NCBI RefSeq assembly: GCF_014650955.1
Contig: NZ_BMVY01000012.1
Span: forward strand, 184,295 to 248,294
DNA length: 64,000 nt
Origin: Streptomyces tauricus
GTDB taxonomy: Bacteria; Actinomycetota; Actinomycetes; Streptomycetales; Streptomycetaceae
Reading direction: 5' to 3'
Shown here one piece after another: positions 39,676 through 48,466 of the stretch. Both the position numbers and the translations under genes were made by a program. The notes beneath the pieces are model-generated. The model was not told the origin of the DNA. It made no database searches and saw only the letters and a program-made list of their open reading frames with translations. Each line of letters begins with the position of its first letter. The first letter of the stretch is position 1.

Positions 39676-40433
39676 GCCGGTGCCCCGCGGCCGATGTCCC
39701 GGGTCAGCTCAAGTCCGAGCAGCCGGTCCGCGTAGGCGTACGTCTCGAAGCGGGCCCCGTCCGGAACGGTTCCCGACGTCTCCACCTTCCGCAGCACGCC
39801 CAGGACGGCGGGCACGTCGAGGTCGTCCTCCCAGGCGGCGCGCAACTGGTCCCGTACGGGATCGGGGATGGGTCCCGAGGGCCGGGTGGCCCAGGTGGCG
39901 ACGGCGCCCCGCCAGTGCTTCAACTGGTCCTCGGCGTCCGCCAGATCGGCCGCGTCGAGCCGTAGTTCCTCACTCCGGGGGCGGGCGAGGAGAGCGAGCC
40001 GCAGGGCGGTGGCACTCTCGTCGTCCTGCGCCACCCCGCTCTCGATGTCGGCCGGGGCGACCTCGACGCGCAGGCCGTCCGCCGTCCCGTCAACAGGGGG
40101 CACGCCGTCGGCCGGCTCGTCGGGGCGGGCGCGCACGCGCAGCACCTGCGCCTCGCCGAGGCCGGGACCGCTGTCCCGTTCGTCCTCGAACGGGCGGATG
40201 CCGAGCGCCCGGGCCCGGGCCCGGAGTTCGGCGCGGCCCTCCGTGCCGGTCAGCACGGTCCACACGGGTGTCCCGCCGATCTCCAGGGCCCGTACGAGGA
40301 CGTCGGCGGTCAGGAGGACGCGCAGGCCGGTGGCGTCGGGGCGCTCCACGCGCGCCTCGACGCGGGTCAGGCCCCGGCGGGCCGGAGTGGCGGTGACGGG
40401 GTCGCCTGTTCGGGCGTCGGTGATACGCAGCAC
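39672..40433 (-). CDS. CysRS/MshC-like protein lacking catalytic motifs
   Basis: A 253-residue cytoplasmic protein. Its ends line up by eye with cysteinyl-tRNA synthetase and its paralogue MshC. The N-terminus (LRITDARTGDPVTATPARRG then ADVLVRALEIGGTPVWTVL) follows their first strands and helix. The C-terminal 100 residues (ALRLALLARPRSEELRLDAA, DAEDQLKHWRGAVATWA, RAAWEDDLDVPAVLGVLRKV, YADRLLGLEL) follow their helical domain. The HIGH motif position reads ATGLRV, and there is no KMSKS loop and none of the Zn-binding Cys. It cannot activate cysteine and may bind a ligand or be structural. GTG 40433; its stop overlaps the SixA-like start. It lies 46 bases after btuD, so co-transcription with the corrinoid operon is possible. 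Confidence 0.75.
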   Translation of the reverse strand: MLRITDARTGDPVTATPARRGLTRVEARVERPDATGLRVLLTADVLVRALEIGGTPVWTVLTGTEGRAELRARARALGIRPFEDERDSGPGLGEAQVLRVRARPDEPADGVPPVDGTADGLRVEVAPADIESGVAQDDESATALRLALLARPRSEELRLDAADLADAEDQLKHWRGAVATWATRPSGPIPDPVRDQLRAAWEDDLDVPAVLGVLRKVETSGTVPDGARFETYAYADRLLGLELTRDIGRGAPA

Positions 40434-40479
40434 GGGGTGAGCGTAGGCGTGCGAGGGGCCGCGCGCAGGGATGCCGATG

Positions 40480-41331
40480 TCATTCCGGACACGTGGGCGC
40501 GGATTGCCGGGGTACGGGGCGGCTCACGGTGCCCAGGAAACGCACGTGCGGACGGCCGTCGGAGCCGTCGCGGGTGACGGCGGTCCGTACGCCGTAGACC
40601 TCGGCGATGAGTTCCTCGGTGAGTACGTCGGCCGGTGTCCCGCGGGCGACCACGCGGCCCTCGCGCAGGACGACGAGCCGGTCGCAGTACATCGCGGCGA
40701 GGTTGAGGTCGTGCAGGGCGACGACGCTGGTGACCGGCAGCGAGGTGACGAGGTTCAGCAGGTCGAGCTGGTGCTGGATGTCGAGGTGGTTGGTCGGTTC
40801 GTCCAGCAGGAGTTCGCGGGGTTCCTGGGCGAGGGCGCGGGCGATCTGCACGCGCTGGCGTTCGCCGCCGGAGAGGGTGTGCCAGGACTGGTTGGCGCGG
40901 TCGGCGAGCCCGGTGCGGGCCAGGGCGTCGCGTACGGCCTCCTCGTCGGCCGCGGACGGCGGTGTCCAGGCGCGGCGGTGCGGGGTACGGCCGAGGCGTA
41001 CGACGTCCAGGACGCTCAGCTCGACCTGGGTGTCGGCCTGTTGCTCGACCACGGCGATCCGGCGGGCGATGTCGCGGCGGCCCAGTTCGGCGAGCGGGCT
41101 GCCGTCGAGGGTGACCACGCCCGAAGCCGGGGCGAGGACGCCGGAGAGCAGCCGCAGGAGAGTGGACTTGCCGGAGCCGTTGGGACCGAGGAGGCCGACG
41201 GTGGTGCCGGGGGCGGGGCTGATGCTGACGCCGTCCAGGATGACGCGTCCGTCGGCGGTACGGGTGACACGGCCGGCCCGGAGACCGGCGCCCTCGGTGG
41301 TCTCGGTGGTCTCGACGCGCTCGGCCGTCAT
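40480..41331 (-). CDS. btuD: Corrinoid ABC transporter ATP-binding protein
   Basis: FecE/BtuD-type ATPase of a metal-chelate importer, 283 residues. Walker A LLGPNGSGKSTLLRLL (about 47-62), signature LSGGERQRVQIARALA (about 150-165) and Walker B LLLDEPTNHLDI (about 170-181) followed by a switch His in VVALHDLNLA. The start at ATG 41331 overlaps the permease stop (ATGA). The cobalamin riboswitch in the operon leader points to corrinoids as the substrate rather than iron-siderophores; sequence alone would not separate these. Confidence 0.93.
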   Translation of the reverse strand: MTAERVETTETTEGAGLRAGRVTRTADGRVILDGVSISPAPGTTVGLLGPNGSGKSTLLRLLSGVLAPASGVVTLDGSPLAELGRRDIARRIAVVEQQADTQVELSVLDVVRLGRTPHRRAWTPPSAADEEAVRDALARTGLADRANQSWHTLSGGERQRVQIARALAQEPRELLLDEPTNHLDIQHQLDLLNLVTSLPVTSVVALHDLNLAAMYCDRLVVLREGRVVARGTPADVLTEELIAEVYGVRTAVTRDGSDGRPHVRFLGTVSRPVPRQSAPTCPE

Positions 41332-42356
41332 CGTGTCCTCCGCGTCCGGTACAGCACCAGCACGAACACCGGTACGCCGATGAGTGAGGTGACCACTCCG
41401 ACAGGCACCTCCTGGGGGTCGAGCACGGTACGGGCCAGGGTGTCCACCCACACCAGGAACACCGCCCCGGCGAGGGCGGCGACCGGCAGCAGCCGGGCGT
41501 GGCCGGAACCCACCAGCGCGCGGGCGGCATGCGGCAGGACGAGTCCGACGAAGCCGATGGCACCCGCCGAGCTGACGAGCGCGGCCGTCAGGAGCGCCGT
41601 CACGCACAGCAGCACCAGCCGGGTGCGGGCCACGGACACCCCGAGGGTCGCGGCGGCGTCCTGGCCGAAGGCGAACGCGTCCAGCGTGCGCGCGTACGCC
41701 AGGCAGACCGTCAGCGCGACCACCAGGACCGCGAGGCAGACCCAGACGTCGGTCCAGCCGACCCCGCCGAGTGAGCCGAGCAGCCAGAACAGCACTCCGC
41801 GGGTGGTCTCGGCATCGGCGGCGGTCATCACGACGAACGAGGTGAGCGCGGAGAAGAGCTGCATCGCGGCGACCCCGCTGAGCACCACCCGGTCCGTCGT
41901 CCCGCCGAGTGTGTGGCTGAGCAGCAGGACGAGTCCGAACGACAGCAGCGCCCCGAGGAACGCGCCCGCCGAGACCGACACCAGGCCGCCGCCCGCGCCG
42001 AGGACGACCACGACGACCGCGCCGGTCGAGGCTCCGGAGGACACCCCGAGGACGAACGGGTCGGCGAGCGGGTTGCGCAGCAGGGACTGCATGACCGCGC
42101 CGCACACGGCGAGTCCGGCCCCGCAGACGGCGGCCAGCAGGGTGCGCGGCAGCCGTAGCTGCCAGACGATCCCGTCCCGGATGGGGCTCAGCTCCGTACT
42201 CCCCCAGCCGAGATGGGACGCGACCACGGACCAGACGTCGGCCACGCGGATGTCCGCCGGGCCGATGGTGATCGCGACGGCGACCGAGGCGACGAGCAGG
42301 GCCGCGCCGGCCGCGCAGAGCAGTCCCACGCGAGGTCGGGTCACCTTGCGGGTCAC
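41328..42356 (-). CDS. btuC: Corrinoid ABC transporter permease
   Basis: FecCD/BtuC-family permease of 342 residues with about ten membrane helices. The coupling region GIVWQLRLPRTLLAAVCGAG, the conserved NPLADPFVLGVSSGAS and the late GFVGLVLPHAARALVG and VPVGVVTSLIGVPVF are all intact. GTG 42356 overlaps the stop of the binding protein gene (GTGA), so all three proteins are coupled. It carries the substrate across the membrane as a homodimer with two BtuD subunits. Confidence 0.94.
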   Translation of the reverse strand: MTRKVTRPRVGLLCAAGAALLVASVAVAITIGPADIRVADVWSVVASHLGWGSTELSPIRDGIVWQLRLPRTLLAAVCGAGLAVCGAVMQSLLRNPLADPFVLGVSSGASTGAVVVVVLGAGGGLVSVSAGAFLGALLSFGLVLLLSHTLGGTTDRVVLSGVAAMQLFSALTSFVVMTAADAETTRGVLFWLLGSLGGVGWTDVWVCLAVLVVALTVCLAYARTLDAFAFGQDAAATLGVSVARTRLVLLCVTALLTAALVSSAGAIGFVGLVLPHAARALVGSGHARLLPVAALAGAVFLVWVDTLARTVLDPQEVPVGVVTSLIGVPVFVLVLYRTRRTR

Positions 42357-43381
42357 CCTGTGAGCCCGAACTCCCGCAGGGCGGCGGCGACTTGTTCGAC
42401 GCCCTCGACGGTACGGATGGTCGGGTTCATGGCCTGCCCGCTGAGCAGGACGTACCGCTTCTTGCGCACCGCGGTCATGTTCTTGGTGACCGGGTCGGAC
42501 TCCAGGAACTCGATCTTCTTCCTCGCGGACTCGGCGGTCTGCGACTTGCGGGTCAGGTCACCGATGACGAGGACGTCGGGGTCGCGGTCGGCGACCGTCT
42601 CCCAGTTGATCTGGGGCCACTCCTCATGGGTGTCGTCGAAGACGTTCTTCGCGCCGAACGCCCTGGTGATGATGCCGGGGGCGCCGCAGCAGCCCGCCAT
42701 GTAGGGCGACTCGGAGTTGGCGAACCAGTACAGGAGGGAGACGTCCGAGGCGTCGATGCCCGCGGTGGCCTTCCTCATGCGCTGCTTCAGCTCGGCGACG
42801 AGCTTGTCGCCCCGCTCCTGCACGCCGAACACCTCGGCCAGATCATGTATCTCGCCGTAGATGGCGTCGATACCGAGAGGCTTCTCGCGGGCGCCGTCCC
42901 CGTCCCCGGTGTTGTCCTTGCCCGCGCAGTCGGAGGGCGAGACGTACGCGGGTACGCCGAGCTTCTCGAACTGCTCCCGGGTGGCGACGCCTCCCTTGCC
43001 GAGCGTGGACACGAACGAGGCGGCGACGAAGTCGGGGTCGGCGTCCAGGACCCGTTCGAAGGAGGGGTTGTTGTCGGCGATCCGCCGCACCTTCGCGTCG
43101 GCCTTCTCCAGGCCCTTCATCACCGGGTCGGTCCAGGTGGCGGTACCGGCCATCCGGTCGGCGAGGCCCAGCGAGAGCATGATCTCGGTGGTGCCCTGGT
43201 TGAGGGACACGGCTCTCTTCGGCGGCGACTCCACGCGGACGGTGTGGCCGCAGTTGTCCAGGGTGACGGCCGCCGCGGAGTCCTTTCCGTCGGCGGGCGA
43301 GCCGGCGCCGCCGCAGCCGGTCAGCAGGATGGCCCCGCAAAGGAGCAGGGCGGCAGAACGGGTGGGACGTGCGATGGGCAC
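42353..43381 (-). CDS. btuF: Corrinoid-binding lipoprotein
   Basis: Periplasmic-binding-type lipoprotein of the BtuF/FepB class, 342 residues. The signal peptide ends in a lipobox ALLLCGAILLTGCGG (Cys about residue 23), which anchors it to the outer face of the membrane. The helical-backbone fold has PPKRAVSLNQGTTEIMLSLG near 55-75 and DRDPDVLVIGDL near 265. Within the loop near 225, SPYMAGCCGAPG has two adjacent Cys, unusual for the family. GTG 43381 has GAGGAAC upstream, at the end of the riboswitch leader. It is the first gene of the operon. Confidence 0.92.
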   Translation of the reverse strand: MPIARPTRSAALLLCGAILLTGCGGAGSPADGKDSAAAVTLDNCGHTVRVESPPKRAVSLNQGTTEIMLSLGLADRMAGTATWTDPVMKGLEKADAKVRRIADNNPSFERVLDADPDFVAASFVSTLGKGGVATREQFEKLGVPAYVSPSDCAGKDNTGDGDGAREKPLGIDAIYGEIHDLAEVFGVQERGDKLVAELKQRMRKATAGIDASDVSLLYWFANSESPYMAGCCGAPGIITRAFGAKNVFDDTHEEWPQINWETVADRDPDVLVIGDLTRKSQTAESARKKIEFLESDPVTKNMTAVRKKRYVLLSGQAMNPTIRTVEGVEQVAAALREFGLTG

Positions 43382-43461
43382 GGAAGTTCCTCAGACGTCG
43401 AGGGCTCGAACGCGGAGCCCGGTCGTACGGTGCTCCCCCGCCGTCTCGGGACCGCGGAGGC

Positions 43462-43620
43462 CGCCAGCAGGTCTTCGGACTCGGGTTCACCCGGACGAGG
43501 CGCCTTCCCGGACCGTCGATCCGGTCCAGTGGCCGATGCCCCGCCCGTCACCCTCACCGCTGCGCGTCAGCTCCGGATTTCCACCGGATTCCCTGACCCA
43601 CGTACATGGGTTCGACTGGC
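43462..43620 (-). promoter_or_regulatory. Cobalamin riboswitch
   Basis: On the minus strand the leader of btuF contains the conserved B12 box, GAATCCGGTGGAAATCCGGA followed by GCTGACGCGCAGCGGTGAG (about 43553-43590). The 3' conserved element GAGTCCGAAGACCTGC (about 43468-43483) is also present. P1 can be formed by GCCAG (43616-43620) and CTGGC (43462-43466). An adenosylcobalamin aptamer of this form normally shuts off downstream translation or transcription when the vitamin is plentiful. About 80 bases of expression platform separate it from the btuF GTG. A TGATAGCTT just upstream (43627-43635) may be the -10 element. The remaining gap to the divergent phosphoesterase gene (43636-43828) shows nothing else clear. 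Confidence 0.93.
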
Positions 43621-43828
43621 TTTCGCAAGCTATCACGGCGGCTTCCGCGGCCATGCGGCAGTCGTGCGGGGCCGCCGGACCCCGCCGCCCGTCGCGCCGG
43701 ATCCCGCTGCCCGTTCCGTGCGTTTGCGCTGTTCCGGTGGCGTTCACGGCGGCGCCACGCCCGCGCCCCCGCGGCCTGACTGAGTGGTTCCGCTACGCGA
43801 TCCACTCGGAGGCACGGAGGACCGGCCC

Positions 43829-45760
43829 ATGACCGGAAGAACGGACACGACGGGAACGGCCGGAAGCGATACGGCCGGAAGGGACCCGGCGGGAACGGCC
43901 GCCGGAGAAGCGGCGGGAACGGCCGGGAGGGAGACCGCGGCGGCCATCGACCGCCGTCGCTTCCTGCTCGTCTCCGGCACCCTCGCGGTGTCGGCGGGGG
44001 CGACGGCCGCGGCGGGAGCGGCGACGCTCGTCCCGCCGCAGCGTCACGGCTCCCCCGCGGCACCCGCCGCCGCCGGGCAGGTCGCCCCGCGAGCGTCCCG
44101 GGCCGCCCGGCGACCGGCACCGTACGCGGTGACCACGCTGGACACGACCGCCCGCCTCAGCGGCGGCCCGCACACCGGCACCTATCGCCGACTGGTGTCG
44201 GGCCCCGGCTGGCCCCTGGTCGTACGGGAGGAACTCGCGCCCGCCGCCGCCGGCCGCCCGGACCGGCGTACCCCGCTCGCGTGCTTCGTCCAGTTCACCG
44301 ATCTGCACCTCACCGATGTGCAGAACCCGCTGCGCACGGAGTTCCTGCGCTCGGGCGGAGCCTCGGCGTGGCGCGCCCAGGAGGCACTGACCGTGACGGG
44401 GGCCGTCGCGCTCGTGGAGCAGGTGAACGCGCTCGGCGCGGGCCCGCACACCGGGCTGCCGCCCGCGTTCGTGATGACGACCGGCGACAACGTCGACAAC
44501 AACTCCGCGCTCGAACTCGACTGGTTCCTCACGCTGATGAGCGGCGGCCGGATCACCCCCGACTCCGGCGACCCGTCGGCGTACGAAGGCGTCCAGAACT
44601 CGGGACTCCCCCTCTACTGGCACCCGGACGACACGGCCCTGCGCGACCTGGACAAGCGGCGCGGGCTGCCCGCCGTCCCCGGTCTCCTCGCGGCCGCGCG
44701 GCGGCCGGTGACCAGTCCGGGGCTCGGCATCCCCTGGTACTCGACGGTGGGCAACCACGACGATCTGCCCGGCGGCTGCCTGTCGCCCGCGCTCGGCGAC
44801 TTCGCGACGGGCTCCCGCAAGCTGATGGCGGTCCCGGACGCGGACACGGCCGCCTACGCGAAGGCCCTGCGGACCGGGGACGACCCCAAGAGCGAGGTGC
44901 TCGCCGCGATCCTCCGGCGGCACGCCCGCTCCGCGCGGACCGTGACGCCCGACGAGCGGCGCCGGACGTACACCCCGCGCGAGTACCTGACCGCCCACCT
45001 CGACCCCGCCCGTGCCGGGGCCGGGCCGGTGGGCCACGGCTACACGCGGAACAGCCTGGACGGCGACCGGATGTACTACTCGTTCCGGATCGCCGAGAAC
45101 GTCATCGGGATCAGCCTCGACACGACGTACCGCAGCGGTCACTACGAGGGCTCGCTGGGCACCGACCAGCTCCGCTGGCTGGAGCGGACGCTGGCCGCGC
45201 ACAGTTCGCGGTCCTACGACGCCGACGGCCGGCTCGTGCGCAACGCCCGGGCCGACGACGCCCACGTCCTGGTCTTCAGCCACCACCACAGCCCGAGCAT
45301 GACCCGGCGCCCCGACGCGGCCCGTTCGGAGGAACCGCGCCACGACGGCGCCGAGGTCCTCGCCCTGCTCGGCCGCTTCCCGAACGTGGTGGCGTGGATC
45401 AACGGCCACAGCCACGTCAACCGGGTCACGGCGCATCCGCACGCGACCCCGGCCCGCTCCTTCTGGGAGGTCAACACGGCCTCCCACCTGGACTATCCGC
45501 ACCACGCCCGGCTGATCGAACTGACCGACAACGGGGACGGGACGCTGTCCCTGTTCACCACGCTCATCGAGTCCGCCGCCCCGCACCGCACCGACCCCGA
45601 CTTCACGGACCTGTCAGCGGTGGGCCTGGCCTCCCTCTACCGAGAACTGGCCTACAACGCCCCGGGCCTGGCGGAGACCATGCCCACCGGCATCCACACG
45701 ACCTGGGCGGGCACCCCCAAGGACCGCAACGTCGAGCTGCGAGTAACCACCGGCAGTTAG
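43829..45760 (+). CDS. Tat-exported metallophosphoesterase (TIGR03767/PPA1498-like)
   Basis: A 643-residue secreted metallophosphoesterase. The Tat motif IDRRRFLLVSGTLAVSAG lies at about 42-59, preceded by an unusually long Gly/Thr/Ala-rich lead made of degenerate GTAG/DPAG repeats. Metal-binding motifs are FVQFTDLHLTD, TTGDNVDNNSALE, STVGNHDDLPGG, VFSHHHSPSM and WINGHSHVNRV. The layout matches actinobacterial TIGR03767 (PPA1498 family) proteins as I recall them. ATG 43829 has CGGAGG 8 bases upstream; an earlier in-frame start at 43784 has none. It probably hydrolyses a phosphodiester outside the cell; the substrate is unknown. It is divergent from the corrinoid operon. Confidence 0.88.
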   Translation: MTGRTDTTGTAGSDTAGRDPAGTAAGEAAGTAGRETAAAIDRRRFLLVSGTLAVSAGATAAAGAATLVPPQRHGSPAAPAAAGQVAPRASRAARRPAPYAVTTLDTTARLSGGPHTGTYRRLVSGPGWPLVVREELAPAAAGRPDRRTPLACFVQFTDLHLTDVQNPLRTEFLRSGGASAWRAQEALTVTGAVALVEQVNALGAGPHTGLPPAFVMTTGDNVDNNSALELDWFLTLMSGGRITPDSGDPSAYEGVQNSGLPLYWHPDDTALRDLDKRRGLPAVPGLLAAARRPVTSPGLGIPWYSTVGNHDDLPGGCLSPALGDFATGSRKLMAVPDADTAAYAKALRTGDDPKSEVLAAILRRHARSARTVTPDERRRTYTPREYLTAHLDPARAGAGPVGHGYTRNSLDGDRMYYSFRIAENVIGISLDTTYRSGHYEGSLGTDQLRWLERTLAAHSSRSYDADGRLVRNARADDAHVLVFSHHHSPSMTRRPDAARSEEPRHDGAEVLALLGRFPNVVAWINGHSHVNRVTAHPHATPARSFWEVNTASHLDYPHHARLIELTDNGDGTLSLFTTLIESAAPHRTDPDFTDLSAVGLASLYRELAYNAPGLAETMPTGIHTTWAGTPKDRNVELRVTTGS

Positions 45761-45784
45761 GGACGCGGCGAACCGCGCGCTTTT

Positions 45785-45804
45785 AGGGGCGCGGGGAACT
45801 GCGC
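45785..45804 (+). repeat. Single copy of the dispersed core
   Basis: AGGGGCGCGGGGAACTGCGC, an exact match to the consensus of the 36-bp array, 25 bases after the stop of the phosphoesterase gene. The remaining 120 bases up to the CoA-binding gene are GC-rich with no recognised feature except its GGAGG ribosome-binding site. Confidence 0.75.
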
Positions 45805-45927
45805 AAACGGCCCCACCGGGGACGCACCCCGCCCAGAAGCCCGCACCCCCACCCCTTCGCGGGAATCCCCGGACCGCCCCCGCTGTTGCGGGGCTAGCAG
45901 GCACAAACCCACCCGCAGGAGGCACCC

Positions 45928-46335
45928 GTGTACGGCGACCCGGCAACGATCCGCAAGATCCTGACCGAGAGCGGCGACACCTGGGCCGTCGTAGGCCTGT
46001 CGTCGAACGAACGACGCGCCGCGTACGGCGTCGCGGACGTGCTCCAGCGCTACGGCAAGCGCGTGATCCCCGTCCACCCCAAGGCGGAGACGGTCCACGG
46101 CGAGAAGGGCTACGCCTCCCTCGCGGACATCCCCTTCGAGGTCGACGTCGTCGACGTGTTCGTCAACAGCGACCTGGCGGGCCCGGTCGCCGACGAGGCC
46201 GTCTCCATCGGCGCCAAGGCCGTCTGGTTCCAGCTCGGCGTGATCGACGAGGCCGCGTACGAGCGCACCCGCGCGGCCGGCCTCGACATGGTCATGGACC
46301 GCTGCCCGGCGATCGAGATCCCCCGCCTGAGCTGA
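45928..46335 (+). CDS. CoA-binding protein (YccU type)
   Basis: A 135-residue single-domain CoA-binding Rossmann protein of the YccU/COG1832 group. It shows the nucleotide-binding start TWAVVGLSSNERRAAYGVAD, the strand VIPVHPKAETVHGEKGYASL and the late segment GAKAVWFQLGVIDEAAYE. The C-terminal VMDRCPAIEIPRL matches the usual end. It may sense or carry CoA thioesters; the reaction is not known. GTG 45928 has a GGAGGCAC site upstream. Confidence 0.93.
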   Translation: MYGDPATIRKILTESGDTWAVVGLSSNERRAAYGVADVLQRYGKRVIPVHPKAETVHGEKGYASLADIPFEVDVVDVFVNSDLAGPVADEAVSIGAKAVWFQLGVIDEAAYERTRAAGLDMVMDRCPAIEIPRLS

Positions 46336-46391
46336 CCCGGCGGGCCGCCCCTCCAGGACCGGCAAGGCCGGCAGGGCCGCCCCGGCAGCGT

Positions 46392-47282
46392 TCACCCGTC
46401 GCGCCGCCCCGGGCCCCCGGATCCGTACGCCCGCCGGGCCGTCCTGGGCGGAGCCTCGAACGCCGAGCCGGACCAGGCGGGCGGATCCGCACGCGGCACG
46501 GACCCGGCAGGCGTCCGGCGGCGGGACGCGTTCCGGTTCCAGTCGCCGTCCCCGAGGACGAGCATCGGGTCGAACATCACCACCACTCCCGCGAGCGCCA
46601 GGAAGAGGACCGGCCCGATGAGCATCGGGAGCAGCAGCGAGTGGGCGGACCCGCCCGAACCCAACGTGCCGCTCGCGCCGTGCAGATGCACGCTGACGGC
46701 CGCCATGCCCGTGTAGTGCATGCCGGTCACGGCGACGCCCATGACCAGGCTCGCCGCCAGGCTGGTCAGGAAGCCGCGGATCGCGACCGCCGCCCAGAGC
46801 GCGGCGGTCGCGGCGACGACGGCGATCAGGACGGAGAGGGCGACGGTGGGAATTTCGTACCGCAGGCTGCCGTTCAGCCGGATGGCGGCCATGCCTATGT
46901 AGTGCATGGCCGCGACCCCGAGCCCGGTGAACGTGCCCGCGATCAGCAGGGTGGTCGTGTTCGCGCCGCGATAGCCGACGGCGAAGACGCCGAGACCGAC
47001 CACGGCGATCGCCACCGCGAGGCTGAGGATCGTCAGGCCGACGTCATAGCGGATACGGCTTTCCTCGACCTGGAATCCGATCATGGCGATGAAGTGCATC
47101 GTCCAGATGCCGCAGCCGATCGACGCGGCGCCGAGCGCGAGCCAACCCGGTTTCCACGACTGGTCGTTGCGCAGGGACCGGGTGATGCAGCGCAGTCCCA
47201 GAGCGGCTCCCAGACAGGCCATGACATAGGCCGTGAGCGGTGTGACCGTTCCATAGCTGAATCCGTCGACCGTACCTTGCAT
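46392..47282 (-). CDS. MHYT domain membrane sensor protein
   Basis: A 296-residue integral membrane protein with seven predicted helices and three MHYT-type motifs: WTMHFIAMIG, AAMHYIGMAA and GMHYTGMAAV. In the family these Met/His residues are proposed to bind a metal (copper) and to sense O2, CO or NO. No GGDEF, EAL or kinase domain follows; the C-terminal 50 residues are hydrophilic and Pro/Arg-rich. ATG 47282 follows a GGGGGG site. The 196-base upstream gap up to the VOC gene holds its promoter region, with a TATTCC near 47300 as a possible -10. Confidence 0.93.
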   Translation of the reverse strand: MQGTVDGFSYGTVTPLTAYVMACLGAALGLRCITRSLRNDQSWKPGWLALGAASIGCGIWTMHFIAMIGFQVEESRIRYDVGLTILSLAVAIAVVGLGVFAVGYRGANTTTLLIAGTFTGLGVAAMHYIGMAAIRLNGSLRYEIPTVALSVLIAVVAATAALWAAVAIRGFLTSLAASLVMGVAVTGMHYTGMAAVSVHLHGASGTLGSGGSAHSLLLPMLIGPVLFLALAGVVVMFDPMLVLGDGDWNRNASRRRTPAGSVPRADPPAWSGSAFEAPPRTARRAYGSGGPGRRDG

Positions 47283-47478
47283 ATGCCAACATCCCCCCGG
47301 AATACGACCGTTGCGGGGACAGATGTACGTGCCACAACAGGGCGACAGCAAGGGGTTTCGTGCAATTGCAGCCAACGGAATTCTGTATCAATCACTTCCG
47401 GTCATGAATGGGTGCCTTTGAGCCGGAGGGAACCATTCTGGTGGCGTGTTCCACGACTGCGGTCGGCCGGGCCCGCCC

Positions 47479-48276
47479 TCACACCTGAGGCTTCGACGTC
47501 ACGGTGAACTGCGCCCCGTCGGGATCCCGCAGCACCGCCTCCGTGGCGGTCGCGCCGTCCCGGACCGTGCCCCCGTGGTCCAGCGCCGCGCGGATGCAGG
47601 CCTCGACGTCCGTGACCGCGAAATGGACCTGCCAGTGGGGCCGGATCGTGGGATCGGGGGCGGCTTCCACCGCGCCGGAGTGGATACGGGCCACCACGTC
47701 GCCGTCGCTGCGAAGGACCACCTCGTCCCCGTCGTAGTGCACCTCGCAGCAGCCCGGCCGCGAGGTCGCCCACTCCAGCACCTCGCCGTAGAACATCGCC
47801 GCGTCGAAGGCGTTGCGCGTGTGCAGTCGCAAGAAGGCGGGCGCGGCCCGGCGCCAGGTCTCCCAGCCGGCGACGAGCTGGCCCTCCCAGATGCCGAAGA
47901 CGGCTCCGTCGCGGTCCGCCAGCAGGGCCGCCCGGCCCGGCGGGAAGCCGATGGGCCCGACCGCCGCCGTACCCCCGCGCTCCTGGCCCCTGGCCACCGC
48001 CTCGTCGGCGCTGTCCACGGCGAAGTACGGGGTCCAGGCGACGGCCATCTGCCACATCGTGGCCACGGCCGCGATGCCCGCGACGGGCACGCCGTCCGCG
48101 TAGGCGATCCGGAACCGCTCCATCAGCGCGGTCGTCCGGAACCGCCACCCCAGTACCGCCTGGTAGAAGTCCTCGGCGGCCTGCTGGTCACGCGCCGTCA
48201 GGCTCACCCAGCAGGGGGCTCCCGCGACCGAGTGGCTGGAGACGACGTCGTTGCGGACTCTTGCGTCGCTGTTCAT
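47479..48276 (-). CDS. VOC family protein, two glyoxalase-like modules
   Basis: A 265-residue protein with two vicinal-oxygen-chelate modules, beginning PCWVSLTARDQQAAEDFYQAV (about 22-42) and PAFLRLHTRNAFDAAMFYGE (about 145-164). Such proteins bind metal and act as dioxygenases, isomerases or resistance proteins (bleomycin/fosfomycin-binding type); the substrate is unknown. ATG 48276 gives MNSDARVRNDVVSSH; an in-frame start at 48339 is unsupported. The gene lies downstream of the ArsR regulator on the same strand with 190 bases between. Confidence 0.9.
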   Translation of the reverse strand: MNSDARVRNDVVSSHSVAGAPCWVSLTARDQQAAEDFYQAVLGWRFRTTALMERFRIAYADGVPVAGIAAVATMWQMAVAWTPYFAVDSADEAVARGQERGGTAAVGPIGFPPGRAALLADRDGAVFGIWEGQLVAGWETWRRAAPAFLRLHTRNAFDAAMFYGEVLEWATSRPGCCEVHYDGDEVVLRSDGDVVARIHSGAVEAAPDPTIRPHWQVHFAVTDVEACIRAALDHGGTVRDGATATEAVLRDPDGAQFTVTSKPQV

Positions 48277-48381
48277 GGCAGTACCGTTCCTGAATCGTAC
48301 CGAGGGGCGTGGGCGGACACCCGACAGCGTCGAGAGCACGAGCCGGGCCGTGGTGCCGTCTTCCTCAGCATCTCCCGCTCA

Positions 48382-48402
48382 CGCCTCCTTCGCCCGGAGG
48401 CG
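48382..48402 (-). terminator. Hairpin after the ArsR gene
   Basis: CGCCTCC (48382-48388) pairs with GGAGGCG (48396-48402), 64 bases past the ArsR stop and 105 bases before the VOC start. The remainder of this 190-base gap holds nothing recognised. Confidence 0.5.
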
Positions 48403-48466
48403 GGCGGGGTCCCACGCCCCGAGTACCCGGCGCTCGCGCCCGAAACAAACCGGCGCCCAGGACCGC

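Noticed and set aside
40480..43381. Iron-siderophore transporter as the identity of the ABC importer
   Set aside because: The binding protein and permease families include both, but the cobalamin riboswitch in the leader favours corrinoids.
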